A DNA stretch of 63,346 nt from CAZHAC01 sp964383855 (GCA_964383855.1 CAYLIP010000005.1:1-63346), one strand, 5' to 3'. Numbered from the stretch's first letter, positions 41,653 to 51,094 are shown. Notes: a model not told the origin generated them from the letters alone. Numbers and translations are program-made.

Positions 41653-44130
41653 TCAGAGCTGCTGCCGCAGCTCGTAGAGCTTCTGGAGCGCCTCCAGCGG
41701 GCTGAGCCGATCCGGCTCGATTCCCGCCAGCTGTTCGCGGACCCGGTCCCGCATGGGTTCCAGCGGCAGTCCGAGCTGCTGGTCGGGTGGCTCCAGGGGG
41801 CGCTGGCGCTCGAGCTCGCCGAGAACCTGCCTCGCCCGAGCGATCACGGTCGGCGGTAGGCCCGCCAGCGCCGCGACGTGGATGCCGTAGGAGCGGTCGG
41901 CTCCACCCGGGACGACGCGGTGGAGAAAGCGCACCGTGTCGCCCTCCTCGACGACCTCGACCCGCATGTTGGCCACGTGGTCGAGGCGGTCGGCCAGCGC
42001 CGTCAGCTCGTGGTAATGGGTGGCGAAGAGGGTGCGGCAGCCGACGCGCTCGTGGATGTGCTCGACCACCGCCTGCGCGATCGACACGCCGTCGTACGTG
42101 GAGGTCCCCCGCCCCACCTCGTCGAAGACGACGAGTGAGGCGCGCGTGGCGTGGTTCAGGATGTTCGCGGTCTCGGTCATCTCGACCATGAAGGTGGACA
42201 TGCCCGACGCCAGGTCGTCGTGCGCGCCCACGCGCGTGAAGATCCGGTCGGCGATTCCGATCACGGCCGCGTCGGCGGGCACAAAGGAACCGCACTGGGC
42301 CAGGAGCACGATCAGGGCCGCCTGCCTCAGGTAGGTCGACTTGCCGGCCATGTTGGGACCGGTGAGCACGACGACCTGGCGGCCGTCGGGGTCGAGCTCG
42401 AGATCGTTGGGAACGAATGAACCGGCCGGGAGCGACGCCTCGACCACGGGATGCCGGCCGCCGGTCACTCGCAGCGACAGGCCCGTCGATACCTGCGGCC
42501 GCGTCCAGCCCAGGTCTCCGGCGGTCTCGGCGAGGGCGGCCAGAGCATCCAGCTCCCCCACCGCCTGGGCGGCGCCGAGCAGCCGGGCCGCGTCACCGGC
42601 GACGGTCTCGCACAGGCCGCGGACCAGCTCCTGCTCCCGAGCCAGGCTGTCCTGCTGCGCGGTCAGCACGATCGCCTCCCGCTCCTTCATCTCGGGGGTG
42701 ATGTAGCGCTCGGCTCCGGTCAGCGTCTGCTTGCGGATGTAGTCGTCGGGCACGGCGGCCGCGTTGCTGTGGCTGACCTCGATGTAGTAGCCGAAGACGC
42801 GGTTGTAGCCGACCTTCAGGTTGCGGATGCCGGTCCGCTCGCGCTCCTTCTCCTCCAGCCCGGCGATGTACTCCCGCGCCGAGCGCGAGGCGGAGCGGAT
42901 CCGGTCCAGCTCCGCGTCGTAGCCGGGCCTGATCGAGCCCGGCTCGCGCGGCGAAGCCGGAGGGTCGTCGACGAGGGCGCGGGCCAGCTCTCGGGCCGGG
43001 TCCGGGACATCCCCCAGACCCGAGGTGAGGCGCCGGAGCTCGAGCGCGTCGGCCGGGCCCAGGGCGGCCGGGATTCCCGGCAGGGCCTCCATGGCCAGGC
43101 GCAGGGCGACCAGCTCTCGCGGCGAGGAGAGCGCCTGGGCGGCGCGGGTGGCCAGGCGTTCGAGGTCGCCGACCGCCCGGAGCGCCTCCCGCAGCCGGCT
43201 GCGCAGTCCGGCCTCGATGACCAGCTCCTCGACGGCGGCCAGCCGCAGCTCGATCGACTCCACGTCGCGCAGCGGCGCCCGCGTCCAGGCTCGGAGCCGG
43301 CGCGCGCCCACCGGCGTGACCGACCGGTCGACCAGCCGCAGAAGGGCGGGCAGCTCAAGGTTGCGCACCGTCGCGGGGTCGAGCTGCATGGTGGCCTCGG
43401 GCGAGTAGGTGCGGACGCGGAGCAGGCCAGGCTCGACGCGCACCTGGTTCTGCTGCAGGTGCTCCAGAACCACGCCGGCCGCACCCACGGCCAGGGGCGC
43501 TGCCTCGGCGCCGATCGCGGACGGCTGCCCGATCCCGAGCGCCTCCTGGAGTCGCCTCCGGCCGCGCTCGGGATCGAACCGGTAGTGGTCGATTTGCGGC
43601 GGCGCCAGCAGCTCGGCCGGTGCCAGGCGGTCCAGCTCAGCCGGAAGCTGCTCGGCCGGAAGCTGGCAGAGCAGCAGCTCGCCGGCGCTCAGCTCGCAGG
43701 CGGCCAGGCCCGCATCGGCGCCCTGGCTCCAGGCCGCGACCAGGTAGTTGGAGCGCCCGGGCTCGAGGTAGGCGTCCTCCAGCACCGTGCCCGGGGTGAG
43801 GACCCGCGTCACCTCGCGGCGGACCACACCCTTGCCGGTCGGCGCCTCGACCTGGTCGCAGATCACGACCGAGCGCCCGGCCCGCAGCAGCTTGCCCACG
43901 TAGGCCTGCCACGCGTGGTGGGGCACGCCGGCCATCGGAGCGCGCCCCTGCTTGCCCATCGGCCGGCTGGTCAGGGTGACGCCCATGATCGGAGCCGCCT
44001 CCTGCGCATCCTCGAAGAAGAGCTCGAAGAAATCGCCCATCCGGAAGAGGAGGATGGCGCCCGGGTGCCGCGCCTTGGCCTCGTGATACTGGCGCAGGGC
44101 CGGCGTGTCGCCGGCGGGGGCGGCGCTCAC
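41653..44130 (-). CDS. mutS: DNA mismatch repair protein MutS
   Basis: The 825-residue MutS1 protein has the mismatch-reading Phe-x-Glu in MGDFFELFFEDA, connector, core and clamp domains, the ATPase Walker A GPNMAGKSTYLRQ, Walker B VVFDEVGRGTS, the H-motif LFATHYHELTALA and a C-terminal helix-turn-helix dimer segment (LSPLEALQKLYELRQQL). It recognises mismatches and recruits MutL. GTG 44130 overlaps the miaB stop (GTGA) and puts the recognition domain at the normal distance from the N-terminus. Confidence 0.97.
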   Translation of the reverse strand: MSAAPAGDTPALRQYHEAKARHPGAILLFRMGDFFELFFEDAQEAAPIMGVTLTSRPMGKQGRAPMAGVPHHAWQAYVGKLLRAGRSVVICDQVEAPTGKGVVRREVTRVLTPGTVLEDAYLEPGRSNYLVAAWSQGADAGLAACELSAGELLLCQLPAEQLPAELDRLAPAELLAPPQIDHYRFDPERGRRRLQEALGIGQPSAIGAEAAPLAVGAAGVVLEHLQQNQVRVEPGLLRVRTYSPEATMQLDPATVRNLELPALLRLVDRSVTPVGARRLRAWTRAPLRDVESIELRLAAVEELVIEAGLRSRLREALRAVGDLERLATRAAQALSSPRELVALRLAMEALPGIPAALGPADALELRRLTSGLGDVPDPARELARALVDDPPASPREPGSIRPGYDAELDRIRSASRSAREYIAGLEEKERERTGIRNLKVGYNRVFGYYIEVSHSNAAAVPDDYIRKQTLTGAERYITPEMKEREAIVLTAQQDSLAREQELVRGLCETVAGDAARLLGAAQAVGELDALAALAETAGDLGWTRPQVSTGLSLRVTGGRHPVVEASLPAGSFVPNDLELDPDGRQVVVLTGPNMAGKSTYLRQAALIVLLAQCGSFVPADAAVIGIADRIFTRVGAHDDLASGMSTFMVEMTETANILNHATRASLVVFDEVGRGTSTYDGVSIAQAVVEHIHERVGCRTLFATHYHELTALADRLDHVANMRVEVVEEGDTVRFLHRVVPGGADRSYGIHVAALAGLPPTVIARARQVLGELERQRPLEPPDQQLGLPLEPMRDRVREQLAGIEPDRLSPLEALQKLYELRQQL

Positions 44131-45446
44131 CGCGCCGGTATCAGCGGCAGCGTCCGTCGGGCGCCCGCCGGCCGCCCCGCGAGCTGGCCGGCGCTGGTCT
44201 CCTCGACCAGCACGTCGAGCAGCCGGCCCGGCTCGACGCTCGCGCCCTTTATGACCACGCGTCTGCCCTGCCGGTTGCGCCCGTAGGGCCGGCCCAGCTC
44301 GTCTTGAGCCTCCACCAGCACCTCGACAGTCCGGCCCTGCCACCGGCGCATGCGCCGAGCGGCGATCTCGCGCTGGAGAGCCAGCGCCTCGTTGATCCGC
44401 GCCCGCTTTTCGGCAGCCGGCACGTCATCGGCCATTCGCTCGGCGGCGAAGGTGCCCGGGCGGCGCGAGTACTGCGCGAGGTGGACGACGTCGAACTCCA
44501 TCTCCTCCATGACCCGCAGCGTGTTCTCGAAAGCGGCGCGGGTCTCCCCGGGAAAGCCGACGATGACGTCGGTGTAGAGCCCGAGGTCTGGCATCAGCTC
44601 GCGCGCCCGCTCGACGATGGCGCGGTAGTGGCGCACCTGGTAGCCGCGGGCCATCCGCTTGAGCACCAGGTCGTCCCCCGACTGTATGGGCAGCTGCAGC
44701 TCCTGCGCGATGACGCGCGAGCGGGCCATCACCTCGAGCAGCCGCGGCTCCAGGTCCTGCGGGTGCGAGGTCATGAAGCGGAGCCGGCGCAGGCCCTCGA
44801 TCTCCTCGACGCGGCTGACCAGGGCGGCCAGCCCGCCACCGCCTGCAGGGTCGCGGTAGTCGTCGACGTTCTGGCCGAGGAGCACCACCTCGCGGGCGCC
44901 CTCAGCGACCGCCCGGCGACATTCCGCGACCACCTCGGTCAGGGGTCGGTGTCTCTCGCGGCCACGCACCTTGGGGACGATGCAGAAGGTGCAGTTGTGG
45001 TCGCAGCCTTCGATGACGTTGACGTAGTGGCTGATCCCGGTCCGGCCGGAGACGGGCAGCGCCTCGCCAAGGGAGAAGTCGTAGCGCGCGTCGAGTTCGG
45101 CGACGAAGTCGTCGTACTCTCCGATCGGCACCACGCGATCGAGCTGCGGGAAGCGCTCTCGCAGCGTCTCCCCCTCCTTGCGGACGATGCAGCCGGTGAC
45201 CGCGATGGTCCGCCCGGCCGTCTTCCACTGGCGGAGCTCGTGAAGCTTCCCGTAGACCTTCGCCTCCGAGGCCTGCCTGACCACGCAGGTGTTGAGCACG
45301 GCGATGTCGGCGCGGTCGAGGTCGCGCTCCTCGACGTATCCGGCGGCGAGCAGGCGGCGCGCCAGCGACTCAGAGTCGGCGGCGTTCATCTGGCACCCGA
45401 TGGTCCAGATGTGGAAGGACCGGGGCCTGTCTCCCCCTCCCGTCAG
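44127..45446 (-). CDS. miaB: tRNA methylthiotransferase MiaB, CTG start
   Basis: MiaB adds the methylthio group to i6A37 of tRNA. The 439-residue protein has the N-terminal UPF0004 domain with three cluster ligands (C18 in IWTIGCQMNAADS, VLNTCVV, VTGCIV), the radical-SAM motif CDHNCTFC and a C-terminal TRAM domain (GRTVEVLVEAQDELGRPYGRN). The first canonical start, ATG 45389, begins just after C18 and would lose this ligand. CTG 45446 overlaps the spoVS stop as CTGA and restores FHIWTIGCQMN. Confidence 0.95.
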   Translation of the reverse strand: MTGGGDRPRSFHIWTIGCQMNAADSESLARRLLAAGYVEERDLDRADIAVLNTCVVRQASEAKVYGKLHELRQWKTAGRTIAVTGCIVRKEGETLRERFPQLDRVVPIGEYDDFVAELDARYDFSLGEALPVSGRTGISHYVNVIEGCDHNCTFCIVPKVRGRERHRPLTEVVAECRRAVAEGAREVVLLGQNVDDYRDPAGGGGLAALVSRVEEIEGLRRLRFMTSHPQDLEPRLLEVMARSRVIAQELQLPIQSGDDLVLKRMARGYQVRHYRAIVERARELMPDLGLYTDVIVGFPGETRAAFENTLRVMEEMEFDVVHLAQYSRRPGTFAAERMADDVPAAEKRARINEALALQREIAARRMRRWQGRTVEVLVEAQDELGRPYGRNRQGRRVVIKGASVEPGRLLDVLVEETSAGQLAGRPAGARRTLPLIPAR

Positions 45447-45748
45447 CGGACCTCCACCAGCAGGCGGATACCGGTTCGCTCCTCGCCGTCGATCGAGATG
45501 TCGATGAACGAGGGGATGCAGATCAGCTCGATGCCGCCCGGCGCCACGTAGCCGCGCGAGATCGCGATCGCCTTGATCGCCTGGTTGATGGCCCCCGCCC
45601 CGATCGCCTGGACCTCGACGCGCTGCTGCTGCCGGATCACGCCCGCGATCGCGCCCGCGACCGCAACCGGCCTGGAGGACGCTGATACCTTCAGCACCTC
45701 CACCGGCTGCCTGCCCTCCCCCGTCATCGCTGGAACTTCTCCTGTCAT
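45443..45748 (-). CDS. spoVS: Stage V sporulation protein S (SpoVS) family, Alba-like
   Basis: The 101-residue protein matches SpoVS throughout: VEVLKVSASSRPVAVAGAIAGVIRQQQRVEVQAIGAGAINQAIKAIAISRGYVAPGGIELICIPSFIDI. The fold is Alba-like and may bind nucleic acid; SpoVS is also found in non-sporulating bacteria, where its role is unclear. ATG 45748 overlaps the ymdB stop (ATGA); ATG 45727 would give the usual length of about 90. The ymdB-spoVS-miaB order is common in Terrabacteria. Confidence 0.95.
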   Translation of the reverse strand: MTGEVPAMTGEGRQPVEVLKVSASSRPVAVAGAIAGVIRQQQRVEVQAIGAGAINQAIKAIAISRGYVAPGGIELICIPSFIDISIDGEERTGIRLLVEVR

Positions 45749-46536
45749 GTCAGTACTTGATCGTTGCGCTGGATCGATGTGGCCCTACCGGTGAGCCTGT
45801 CAATGTTAACGAGCACCGAATTGAATGTCACCGGTCCTTGCGCGACCTCGAACCGGTGCGGGATCCCGGTCAGGAAGCGCTTGATGACCGCCTCCCTTTC
45901 GACCCCGATCACCCCGTCCCGGGGGCCGACCATGCCCACGTCCGTCACGTAGGCGGTCCCCTCCAGGAGCAGGCGAGCATCGGCGGTGGCGACGTGGGTG
46001 TGGGTGCCCACGACGGCGCTGGCGCGACCGTCCAGGTACCAGCCCATGGCCACCTTCTCGCTGGTCGCCTCTCCGTGCATGTCGCAGAACACGATGCGCA
46101 CGTCGCGATGGGCTTCGAGGACGGCATCCGCCGCCCGGAAGGGGTCATCGATGTCGTTCATGAAGAGACGGCCCATCAGGTTCACCACGAGAACGCGCTC
46201 CCCGTCCGCCTCCGCGACCAGGGAGCCACGCCCGGGAGCGCCCGGCGGGTAGTTGAGGGGTCGGAGCACGTAGTCGAGGTCGGCGATCTCCTGCACGAAC
46301 TGCTTCTGGTCCCAGACGTGGTTGCCGGTCGTGATGACGTCCGCCCCCGCCCGCCTCAGCTCCTCGGCGATCTTGGCCGTGATGCCAAAGCCGCCGGCCG
46401 CGTTCTCACCGTTGACGATCGTCAGGTGCGGCCTCAGCTCCTGCTGGAGCGAGGGCAGACATCGGTTGACGGCGCTCCGCCCGGCCCCGCCCACGACGTC
46501 CGCGACAAAGAGGACGCGGAGCTCGCTCTCTCCCAC
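45745..46536 (-). CDS. ymdB: YmdB-family metallophosphoesterase (TIGR00282)
   Basis: The 263-residue protein has the calcineurin-like di-metal ligands: VADVVGGAGR, VNGENAAGGFGI, TTGNHVWDQ, CDMHGEATSEK and VVGTHTHVATAD. Bacillus YmdB is a 2',3'-cyclic-nucleotide phosphodiesterase that affects biofilm and sporulation choices. It lies near rny (RNase Y) as in Bacillus and Chloroflexota. GTG 46536 is used; the stop overlaps spoVS. Confidence 0.95.
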   Translation of the reverse strand: MGESELRVLFVADVVGGAGRSAVNRCLPSLQQELRPHLTIVNGENAAGGFGITAKIAEELRRAGADVITTGNHVWDQKQFVQEIADLDYVLRPLNYPPGAPGRGSLVAEADGERVLVVNLMGRLFMNDIDDPFRAADAVLEAHRDVRIVFCDMHGEATSEKVAMGWYLDGRASAVVGTHTHVATADARLLLEGTAYVTDVGMVGPRDGVIGVEREAVIKRFLTGIPHRFEVAQGPVTFNSVLVNIDRLTGRATSIQRNDQVLT

Positions 46537-46592
46537 GCCTAGAGGTTACGTTCGCGAGGCGTTGGGCCCGGGCTGGCTTGGGTCCCCGCCAC

Positions 46593-47690
46593 CTATCGCG
46601 CCGGGCTTGGCGGTGATTGCCGCCAGCGCAGATAGGCGACCGTCAGCATGACCGCCGCCACCGGTGCGGAGACCGCTCCCGTGAGCGCCCCTGCGAGCTC
46701 GCCGATGTGGAGCGTGGCGCTGCTGGTGCCGGCCCCCGCCAGGAGCCCGGCGACGAGCGCGGGCGGCAGGGCCACGGCGCAGACGGCGAGGACGACGAGC
46801 AGGGCGAGCGCGAAGAAGCGCCTGCCTCCGGTCACCGCCCAGCTCCGGCGCAGTGAGGCGACCATGCCCTGCCCGTCCAGCATGACCGCCACCGGCGCGA
46901 GCGCGAAGCGGAGCGTGAGGGCGACCAGGAGCTGGCCGAGGATGGCGAATCGGAGCCCGGTCAGCAGGGCGAAGAGCGTGAACCCGGCCAGCACGGCCAT
47001 CGGCGCCACGACCATCACGAGCGAGCTGCCGAGCAGCTGCGGGTAGCGCCGGGCGGCGGCGCTGTAGCAGTCGAAGATTCCGAGGGGCCTGCCCTCGATC
47101 GCTCTTGCCGAGGCCAGGCAGAGCGCACCGACGGTCGGGGGGCAGAGGACCATCACACCGATCAGGCAGGCGGCGCCGAACCCGGCCAGGGTCCATCCGA
47201 GCCGGTAGAGGTCGGGCCCGGCGACGTCCGCGGCGGGATTCGGATGGGACGCCAGGAACGCGACCATCTGGTCGGCCAGGCCGAGCACGACGTCGGCGGC
47301 GATCATGACCATGCCCAGGGCAGCGACGCCGGGCAGTGCCACCAGGGCCAGGCCAAGCAGGTTCCGGCCGTAAACGCCAAGGGTCTGGGCGGCGACAGCC
47401 AGGACCTCACCGCGCGACTCAGCGCCGCCGCCAAGCGGAAGCGGCGATGGCACCGCCGTGTTGGCCGCCGGCATGCCGGCGGGGGACCCTGGCAGCGCCG
47501 GTGCAAGGACGTACGCCGGCGCCATGTTGAGCGGCTGGTAGGGCGCCGGCGGCATCGGCCCGGCGGGGCCGCCGGTCCACGGCTCCCACCGCTGGCCGGT
47601 GTACCGCCAGGCGCCGTTGGCCGAGATGGCGCAGTGCCATTGGGTGCCGTCCCAGTACCACTTGCCGTCGCCAGACCACTGTGCCGACAT
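46593..47690 (-). CDS. Multi-pass membrane protein with N-terminal tryptophan-rich motifs
   Basis: The 365-residue protein opens with two DUF2510/WW-like motifs (SGDGKWYWDGTQWHCA, WRYTGQRWEPW), a Pro/Ala-rich linker, then about six hydrophobic helices (LGLALVALPGVAALGMVMIA, LAGFGAACLIGVMVLCPPTVG, LVMVVAPMAVLAGFTLFALL, FFALALLVVLAVCAVALPPAL). The membrane part resembles the poorly defined glycerophosphoryl-diester-phosphodiesterase membrane-domain family, with ASLRRSWAVTGGRRF in the last loop. Function unknown. It sits between rny and ymdB, separated from rny by a terminator. Confidence 0.8.
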   Translation of the reverse strand: MSAQWSGDGKWYWDGTQWHCAISANGAWRYTGQRWEPWTGGPAGPMPPAPYQPLNMAPAYVLAPALPGSPAGMPAANTAVPSPLPLGGGAESRGEVLAVAAQTLGVYGRNLLGLALVALPGVAALGMVMIAADVVLGLADQMVAFLASHPNPAADVAGPDLYRLGWTLAGFGAACLIGVMVLCPPTVGALCLASARAIEGRPLGIFDCYSAAARRYPQLLGSSLVMVVAPMAVLAGFTLFALLTGLRFAILGQLLVALTLRFALAPVAVMLDGQGMVASLRRSWAVTGGRRFFALALLVVLAVCAVALPPALVAGLLAGAGTSSATLHIGELAGALTGAVSAPVAAVMLTVAYLRWRQSPPSPAR

Positions 47691-47775
47691 CGGCGGAAGA
47701 CTCTAGGAGACCGGAGATGGCTCGGGACCCCCTTAAGACAAAAAAAGGGAGGTCCGAGGGCGGCTGAAAAAGAAA

Positions 47776-47801
47776 AAGGGGAGGCCCGAAGGCCTCCCCT
47801 T
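47776..47801 (-). terminator. Rho-independent terminator of rny
   Basis: On the minus strand an 11-bp stem (AAGGGGAGGCC/GGCCTCCCCTT) closes a UUCG tetraloop with a C-G pair, and is followed by TTTCTTTTTC. It begins 5 nt after the rny stop. It is the clearest intrinsic terminator in the window. Confidence 0.92.
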
Positions 47802-47805
47802 GCGA

Positions 47806-49347
47806 CTATTTGGCGTACTCGACGGCGCGGGTCTCGCGGACGACGGTGACCCGGATCTGGCCGGGATAGCTCATCTCGCTCTCGATCCGCTTGGCGATGT
47901 CACGCGCCATCAGCTGGGCGTTGGCATCGTCGATCTGCTCGGGCCGGACCAGGATGCGCACCTCGCGCCCGGCCTGGATCGCGTATGACTGCTGGACTCC
48001 CTGGAACGAGTTGGCAATCTCCTCCAGCTTCTCCAGCCGCTTGATATAGGCCTCCAGCGTCTCCCGGCGAGCGCCCGGTCGGGCGGCCGAGATGGCGTCG
48101 GCGGCGATCAGGAGGAAAGCCTCGATCGTGTGAGGCTCCTCGTCGTAGTGGTGGGCCCGCACGGCGTGGACCACCGGGGCGGCGACACCGTGGCGCTGGA
48201 GCAGCTCGGCCCCGATCACGGCGTGGGATCCCTCGACCTCGTGGTCGATGGCCTTGCCGATGTCGTGGACCAGTCCGCTCAGCTTGGCGGTGCGAACGTC
48301 GGCACCGATCTCGGCGGCCATCATCGCCGCCAGGTGCGCGACCTCCTTGGAATGGTTGAGGACCTGCTGCCCGTAGCTGGTCCGGAATCGGAGGATCCCG
48401 AGGTGGCGGACGATCTCGGGGTGCAGGCCCTGGAATCCGAGCTCCAGGACAGCCCCCTCACCCTCGTCCTTGACCCGCTGGTTGACCTCCTGCCTGGCCT
48501 TCGCCACCACCTCCTCGATGCGGGCGGGATGGATCCGGCCGTCGACGATGAGCTTGTTGAGCGCGGTCCGGGCGACCTCGCGACGGACCGGGTCGAAGCC
48601 GCTGATGATCACGGCCTCGGGCGTGTCGTCGATGATCAGGTCGATGCCGGTCGCCTGCTGCAGGGCGCGGATGTTGCGCCCCTCGCGCCCGATGATCCGG
48701 CCCTTGATCTCCTCGTTGGGCAGCGGCAAGACGGAGACCGACGTCTCTGCCGTCTGGTCGGCGGCGATGCGCTGGATGACTTCGGTCACGATGGCCCTGG
48801 CCCGGCGCTCACTCTCCTCGCGGGCGGTGAGCTCGGCGTCCCGAACCTTCCGGGCGACGTCGTTCCGGAGGTCCTGTTCGACCTGCGCCATGATGATGCC
48901 CTGCGCCTCCTGGCGCGACATCTGGGCGACGCGTTCCAGCTCTCGGAGCTGGGCGCTGTAAGCCTCCTCGAGCTGTGCCCGGACCTCTTCCAGGCTTCGC
49001 TCGCGGGTGCCGATGTTCTCTTCGCGGCGGTTGAGCTCGTCGATCCGCCGCTCCAGGTTCTCCTCTTTCTGGAGCAGCCGGCGCTCGACCTGCTGGGCCT
49101 GAGCCCTGGTCTCTCGCGCCTCCTGCTCGGCAGAGGTCCGGATGCGGACCGCTTCCTCTTTGGCCTCGAGCAGCTTCTCCTTGGCGGCAGCTTCGACTTC
49201 CAGCATTCGCTGCTGGTTCTGGGTTTGAAGCTTGCGCAGCTCGTCTCCCGACTGCCTCTGGTCGACCGAGCGGGTGACCAGATATGAGATTCCTGCCGCA
49301 AGGGCCGCAGCGACCGCCACCAATAGCACGACGATTACTGGCTGCAT
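47806..49347 (-). CDS. rny: Ribonuclease Y
   Basis: RNase Y starts mRNA decay from the membrane. The 513-residue protein has an N-terminal helix (VIVVLLVAVAAALAAGISYLV), a long coiled coil (about 30-200), a KH domain (EEIKGRIIGREGRNIRALQQATGIDLIIDDTPEAVIISGFDP) and an HD domain (LVHDIGKAIDHEVEGSHAVIG). GAGGTG lies 10 nt before ATG 49347. Together with RNase J in the window it indicates a Gram-positive-type RNA decay system. Confidence 0.97.
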   Translation of the reverse strand: MQPVIVVLLVAVAAALAAGISYLVTRSVDQRQSGDELRKLQTQNQQRMLEVEAAAKEKLLEAKEEAVRIRTSAEQEARETRAQAQQVERRLLQKEENLERRIDELNRREENIGTRERSLEEVRAQLEEAYSAQLRELERVAQMSRQEAQGIIMAQVEQDLRNDVARKVRDAELTAREESERRARAIVTEVIQRIAADQTAETSVSVLPLPNEEIKGRIIGREGRNIRALQQATGIDLIIDDTPEAVIISGFDPVRREVARTALNKLIVDGRIHPARIEEVVAKARQEVNQRVKDEGEGAVLELGFQGLHPEIVRHLGILRFRTSYGQQVLNHSKEVAHLAAMMAAEIGADVRTAKLSGLVHDIGKAIDHEVEGSHAVIGAELLQRHGVAAPVVHAVRAHHYDEEPHTIEAFLLIAADAISAARPGARRETLEAYIKRLEKLEEIANSFQGVQQSYAIQAGREVRILVRPEQIDDANAQLMARDIAKRIESEMSYPGQIRVTVVRETRAVEYAK

Positions 49348-49396
49348 TGGTTTGGTTCACCTCGCGTTATTCAGTTTTCAAGGTGCTGAACCATGG

Positions 49397-49415
49397 CGCG
49401 AGGAGTCGCCTCGCG
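49397..49415. other. Hairpin in the recX-rny spacer
   Basis: CGCGAGG (49397-49403) pairs with CCTCGCG (49409-49415) around 5 nt. The 171-nt spacer holds no gene. The hairpin may be a weak recX terminator or part of the rny leader. Confidence 0.35.
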
Positions 49416-49518
49416 GGATGTTCAATCCTTGGATCGTGGCCCGCAGAGCGGGCGACGTTCCATTATCGTCCCTTAATCCAGGCGAATCAATCCGATCGCG
49501 CGGACTGTGCGGCGGAGG

Positions 49519-49983
49519 TCATTCGTCGCCATCCGGACCGCCGCCGGCGGCCTCGGCGACCGCTGCCCGGGCCACCTCGAAGCTGAAGCCCCGCCGTGCC
49601 AGCGCGGCCGCCGCGCGCTGCTGCTCGGCGCGCCCGCCGGGCTGCTTGAGAAGGCGCCGTGCCAGGCGGCTCGCGGCCGCCCGCTGGGCGCCGTCATCCA
49701 GCTCGGCCAGCGCGGTCTCGGCCGCTTCCCGGCCGACCCCTCGCGCCCTCAGCTCGGCCGCGATCGCGCGGGTGCCCCGGCGGGCGCTGCGCTCACTCAC
49801 CACGGCCCGCGCGTAGGCGGCGTCATCGAGGTAGCCGAGCTCCAGGAGGCGGCCGATCGCAGCCTCCACGTCATCTGGCTCGTGCCCCCGGCGGGCCAGC
49901 TTCCGCTCCAGCTCCAGTCTGGAATGTGGGCGAAAGCCGAGAAGGTTGAGGCCGGCTTCGAGCGCCGTGGCCTGACGATCCAT
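49519..49983 (-). CDS. recX: RecX regulatory protein
   Basis: The 154-residue all-helical protein has the RecX three-helix repeats: ALNLLGFRPHSRLELERKLARRGHE-type signature, GYLDDAAYARAVV and SRRGTRAIAAELRARGV-type repeat (here SARRGTRAIAAELRARGVG). RecX binds RecA filaments and limits them. It starts 64 nt downstream of the recA stop, after a 14-bp tandem repeat, so it is probably co-transcribed from the SOS promoter of recA. Confidence 0.94.
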   Translation of the reverse strand: MDRQATALEAGLNLLGFRPHSRLELERKLARRGHEPDDVEAAIGRLLELGYLDDAAYARAVVSERSARRGTRAIAAELRARGVGREAAETALAELDDGAQRAAASRLARRLLKQPGGRAEQQRAAAALARRGFSFEVARAAVAEAAGGGPDGDE

Positions 49984-50000
49984 GCCCGCGGAGGGCGGCT

Positions 50001-50056
50001 TTCCTCTACCCGTCTTTCTTTACCCGTCTTTCTTTAGTCGTCTTTCTTTACTCGTC
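50001..50056 (-). repeat. Four 14-bp tandem repeats spanning the recA stop codon
   Basis: Read on the minus strand, units are GACGAGTAAAGAAA (50056-50043), GACGACTAAAGAAA, GACGGGTAAAGAAA and GACGGGTAGAGGAA (50014-50001). The first unit contains the last two recA codons and its TAA stop; the last contributes a purine-rich stretch upstream of recX. Confidence 0.9.
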
Positions 50057-51094
50057 CTGGCTGCCTGGAGGCGCGGTGCGGACCGCGGGCGCGGTGCGGA
50101 GAGGGACCGCCTGGCCGGCCGCCTTGGCCCGGACCGCGGTTTCGATCTCGCCCGCCAGGGTGGGGTTCTCGCGCAAGAAGTTGCGGACGTTCTCGCGGCC
50201 CTGGCCGAGCCGCATGTCGCCGTATGACATCCAGGTCCCGCTCTTCTCGACGATCCCGAACTCGACGGCGGCGTCGATCAGCGCGCCCTCGCGGGAGATG
50301 CCCTCGTTGAAGAGAATGTCGAATTCGGCGGTCCTGAACGGTGGCGCGACCTTGTTCTTCACCACCTTGACCTTGGCCCTGGCGCCGATCGAGTCGAGCC
50401 CGCTCTTGATCGTCTCCACCTTGCGGATGTCGAGCCGCACCGAGGAGTAGAACTTGAGCGCGCGGCCGCCGGGCTGGGTCTCCGGGTTACCGAACATAAT
50501 CCCGACCTTCTCGCGGAGCTGGTTGAGGAAGATGACCGTGCAGTTCGACTTGGAGATGGCGGCGGTCAGCTTGCGAAGCGCCTGCGACATCAGCCGGGCC
50601 TGGAGACCGACGTGGGAGTCTCCCATCTCGCCCTCGATCTCCGCCTTGGGAACCAGGGCCGCCACCGAGTCGATCACGATCACGTCGACGGCGCCGCTGC
50701 GCACGAGGACCTCGACGATCTCGAGGGCCTGCTCGCCGGTGTCCGGCTGGGAGATCAGCAGCTCGTCGATGTTGACCCCGATGCGCGAGGCGTAGATGGG
50801 GTCGAGGGCGTGCTCGGCATCGACGAAGGCGGCAACCCCACCCGCCCGCTGGGCCTCGGCGACCACGTGCAGCGCAAGCGTGGTCTTGCCGGCCGACTCC
50901 GGACCGTATATCTCGACCACCCGTCCCCGTGGGAGCCCCCCGACGCCCAGCGCCAGGTCGAGCGGAAGCGCCCCGGTCGGAATGAAGCCGATCTCGCGCT
51001 GGGCGGCGGCCTCGCCGAGCTTCATGATCGCGCCCTTGCCATAGCTCTTCTCGATCTGCGAGATCGCCGTGTTGAGTGCCTTGTCCTTTTCCAC
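50048..51094 (-). CDS. recA: RecA recombinase
   Basis: The 348-residue protein has Walker A GPESAGKT (64-71), Walker B VDVIVIDSV, loop 1 EGEMGDSHVGLQARLMSQALRKL and loop 2 with LNQLREKVGIMFGNPETQPGGRALKFY. It drives strand exchange and LexA cleavage. GTG 51094 has GGAGGGC 8 nt upstream. The transcript from the SOS promoter at 51187-51215 has a leader of about 85 nt. The C-terminus is less acidic than usual (TAPAVRTAPPGSQDE). Confidence 0.98.
   Translation of the reverse strand: MEKDKALNTAISQIEKSYGKGAIMKLGEAAAQREIGFIPTGALPLDLALGVGGLPRGRVVEIYGPESAGKTTLALHVVAEAQRAGGVAAFVDAEHALDPIYASRIGVNIDELLISQPDTGEQALEIVEVLVRSGAVDVIVIDSVAALVPKAEIEGEMGDSHVGLQARLMSQALRKLTAAISKSNCTVIFLNQLREKVGIMFGNPETQPGGRALKFYSSVRLDIRKVETIKSGLDSIGARAKVKVVKNKVAPPFRTAEFDILFNEGISREGALIDAAVEFGIVEKSGTWMSYGDMRLGQGRENVRNFLRENPTLAGEIETAVRAKAAGQAVPLRTAPAVRTAPPGSQDE

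Noticed and set aside
50001..50056. CRISPR-like repeat
   Set aside because: Units are only 14 bp and directly adjacent with no spacers, so this is a simple tandem repeat.
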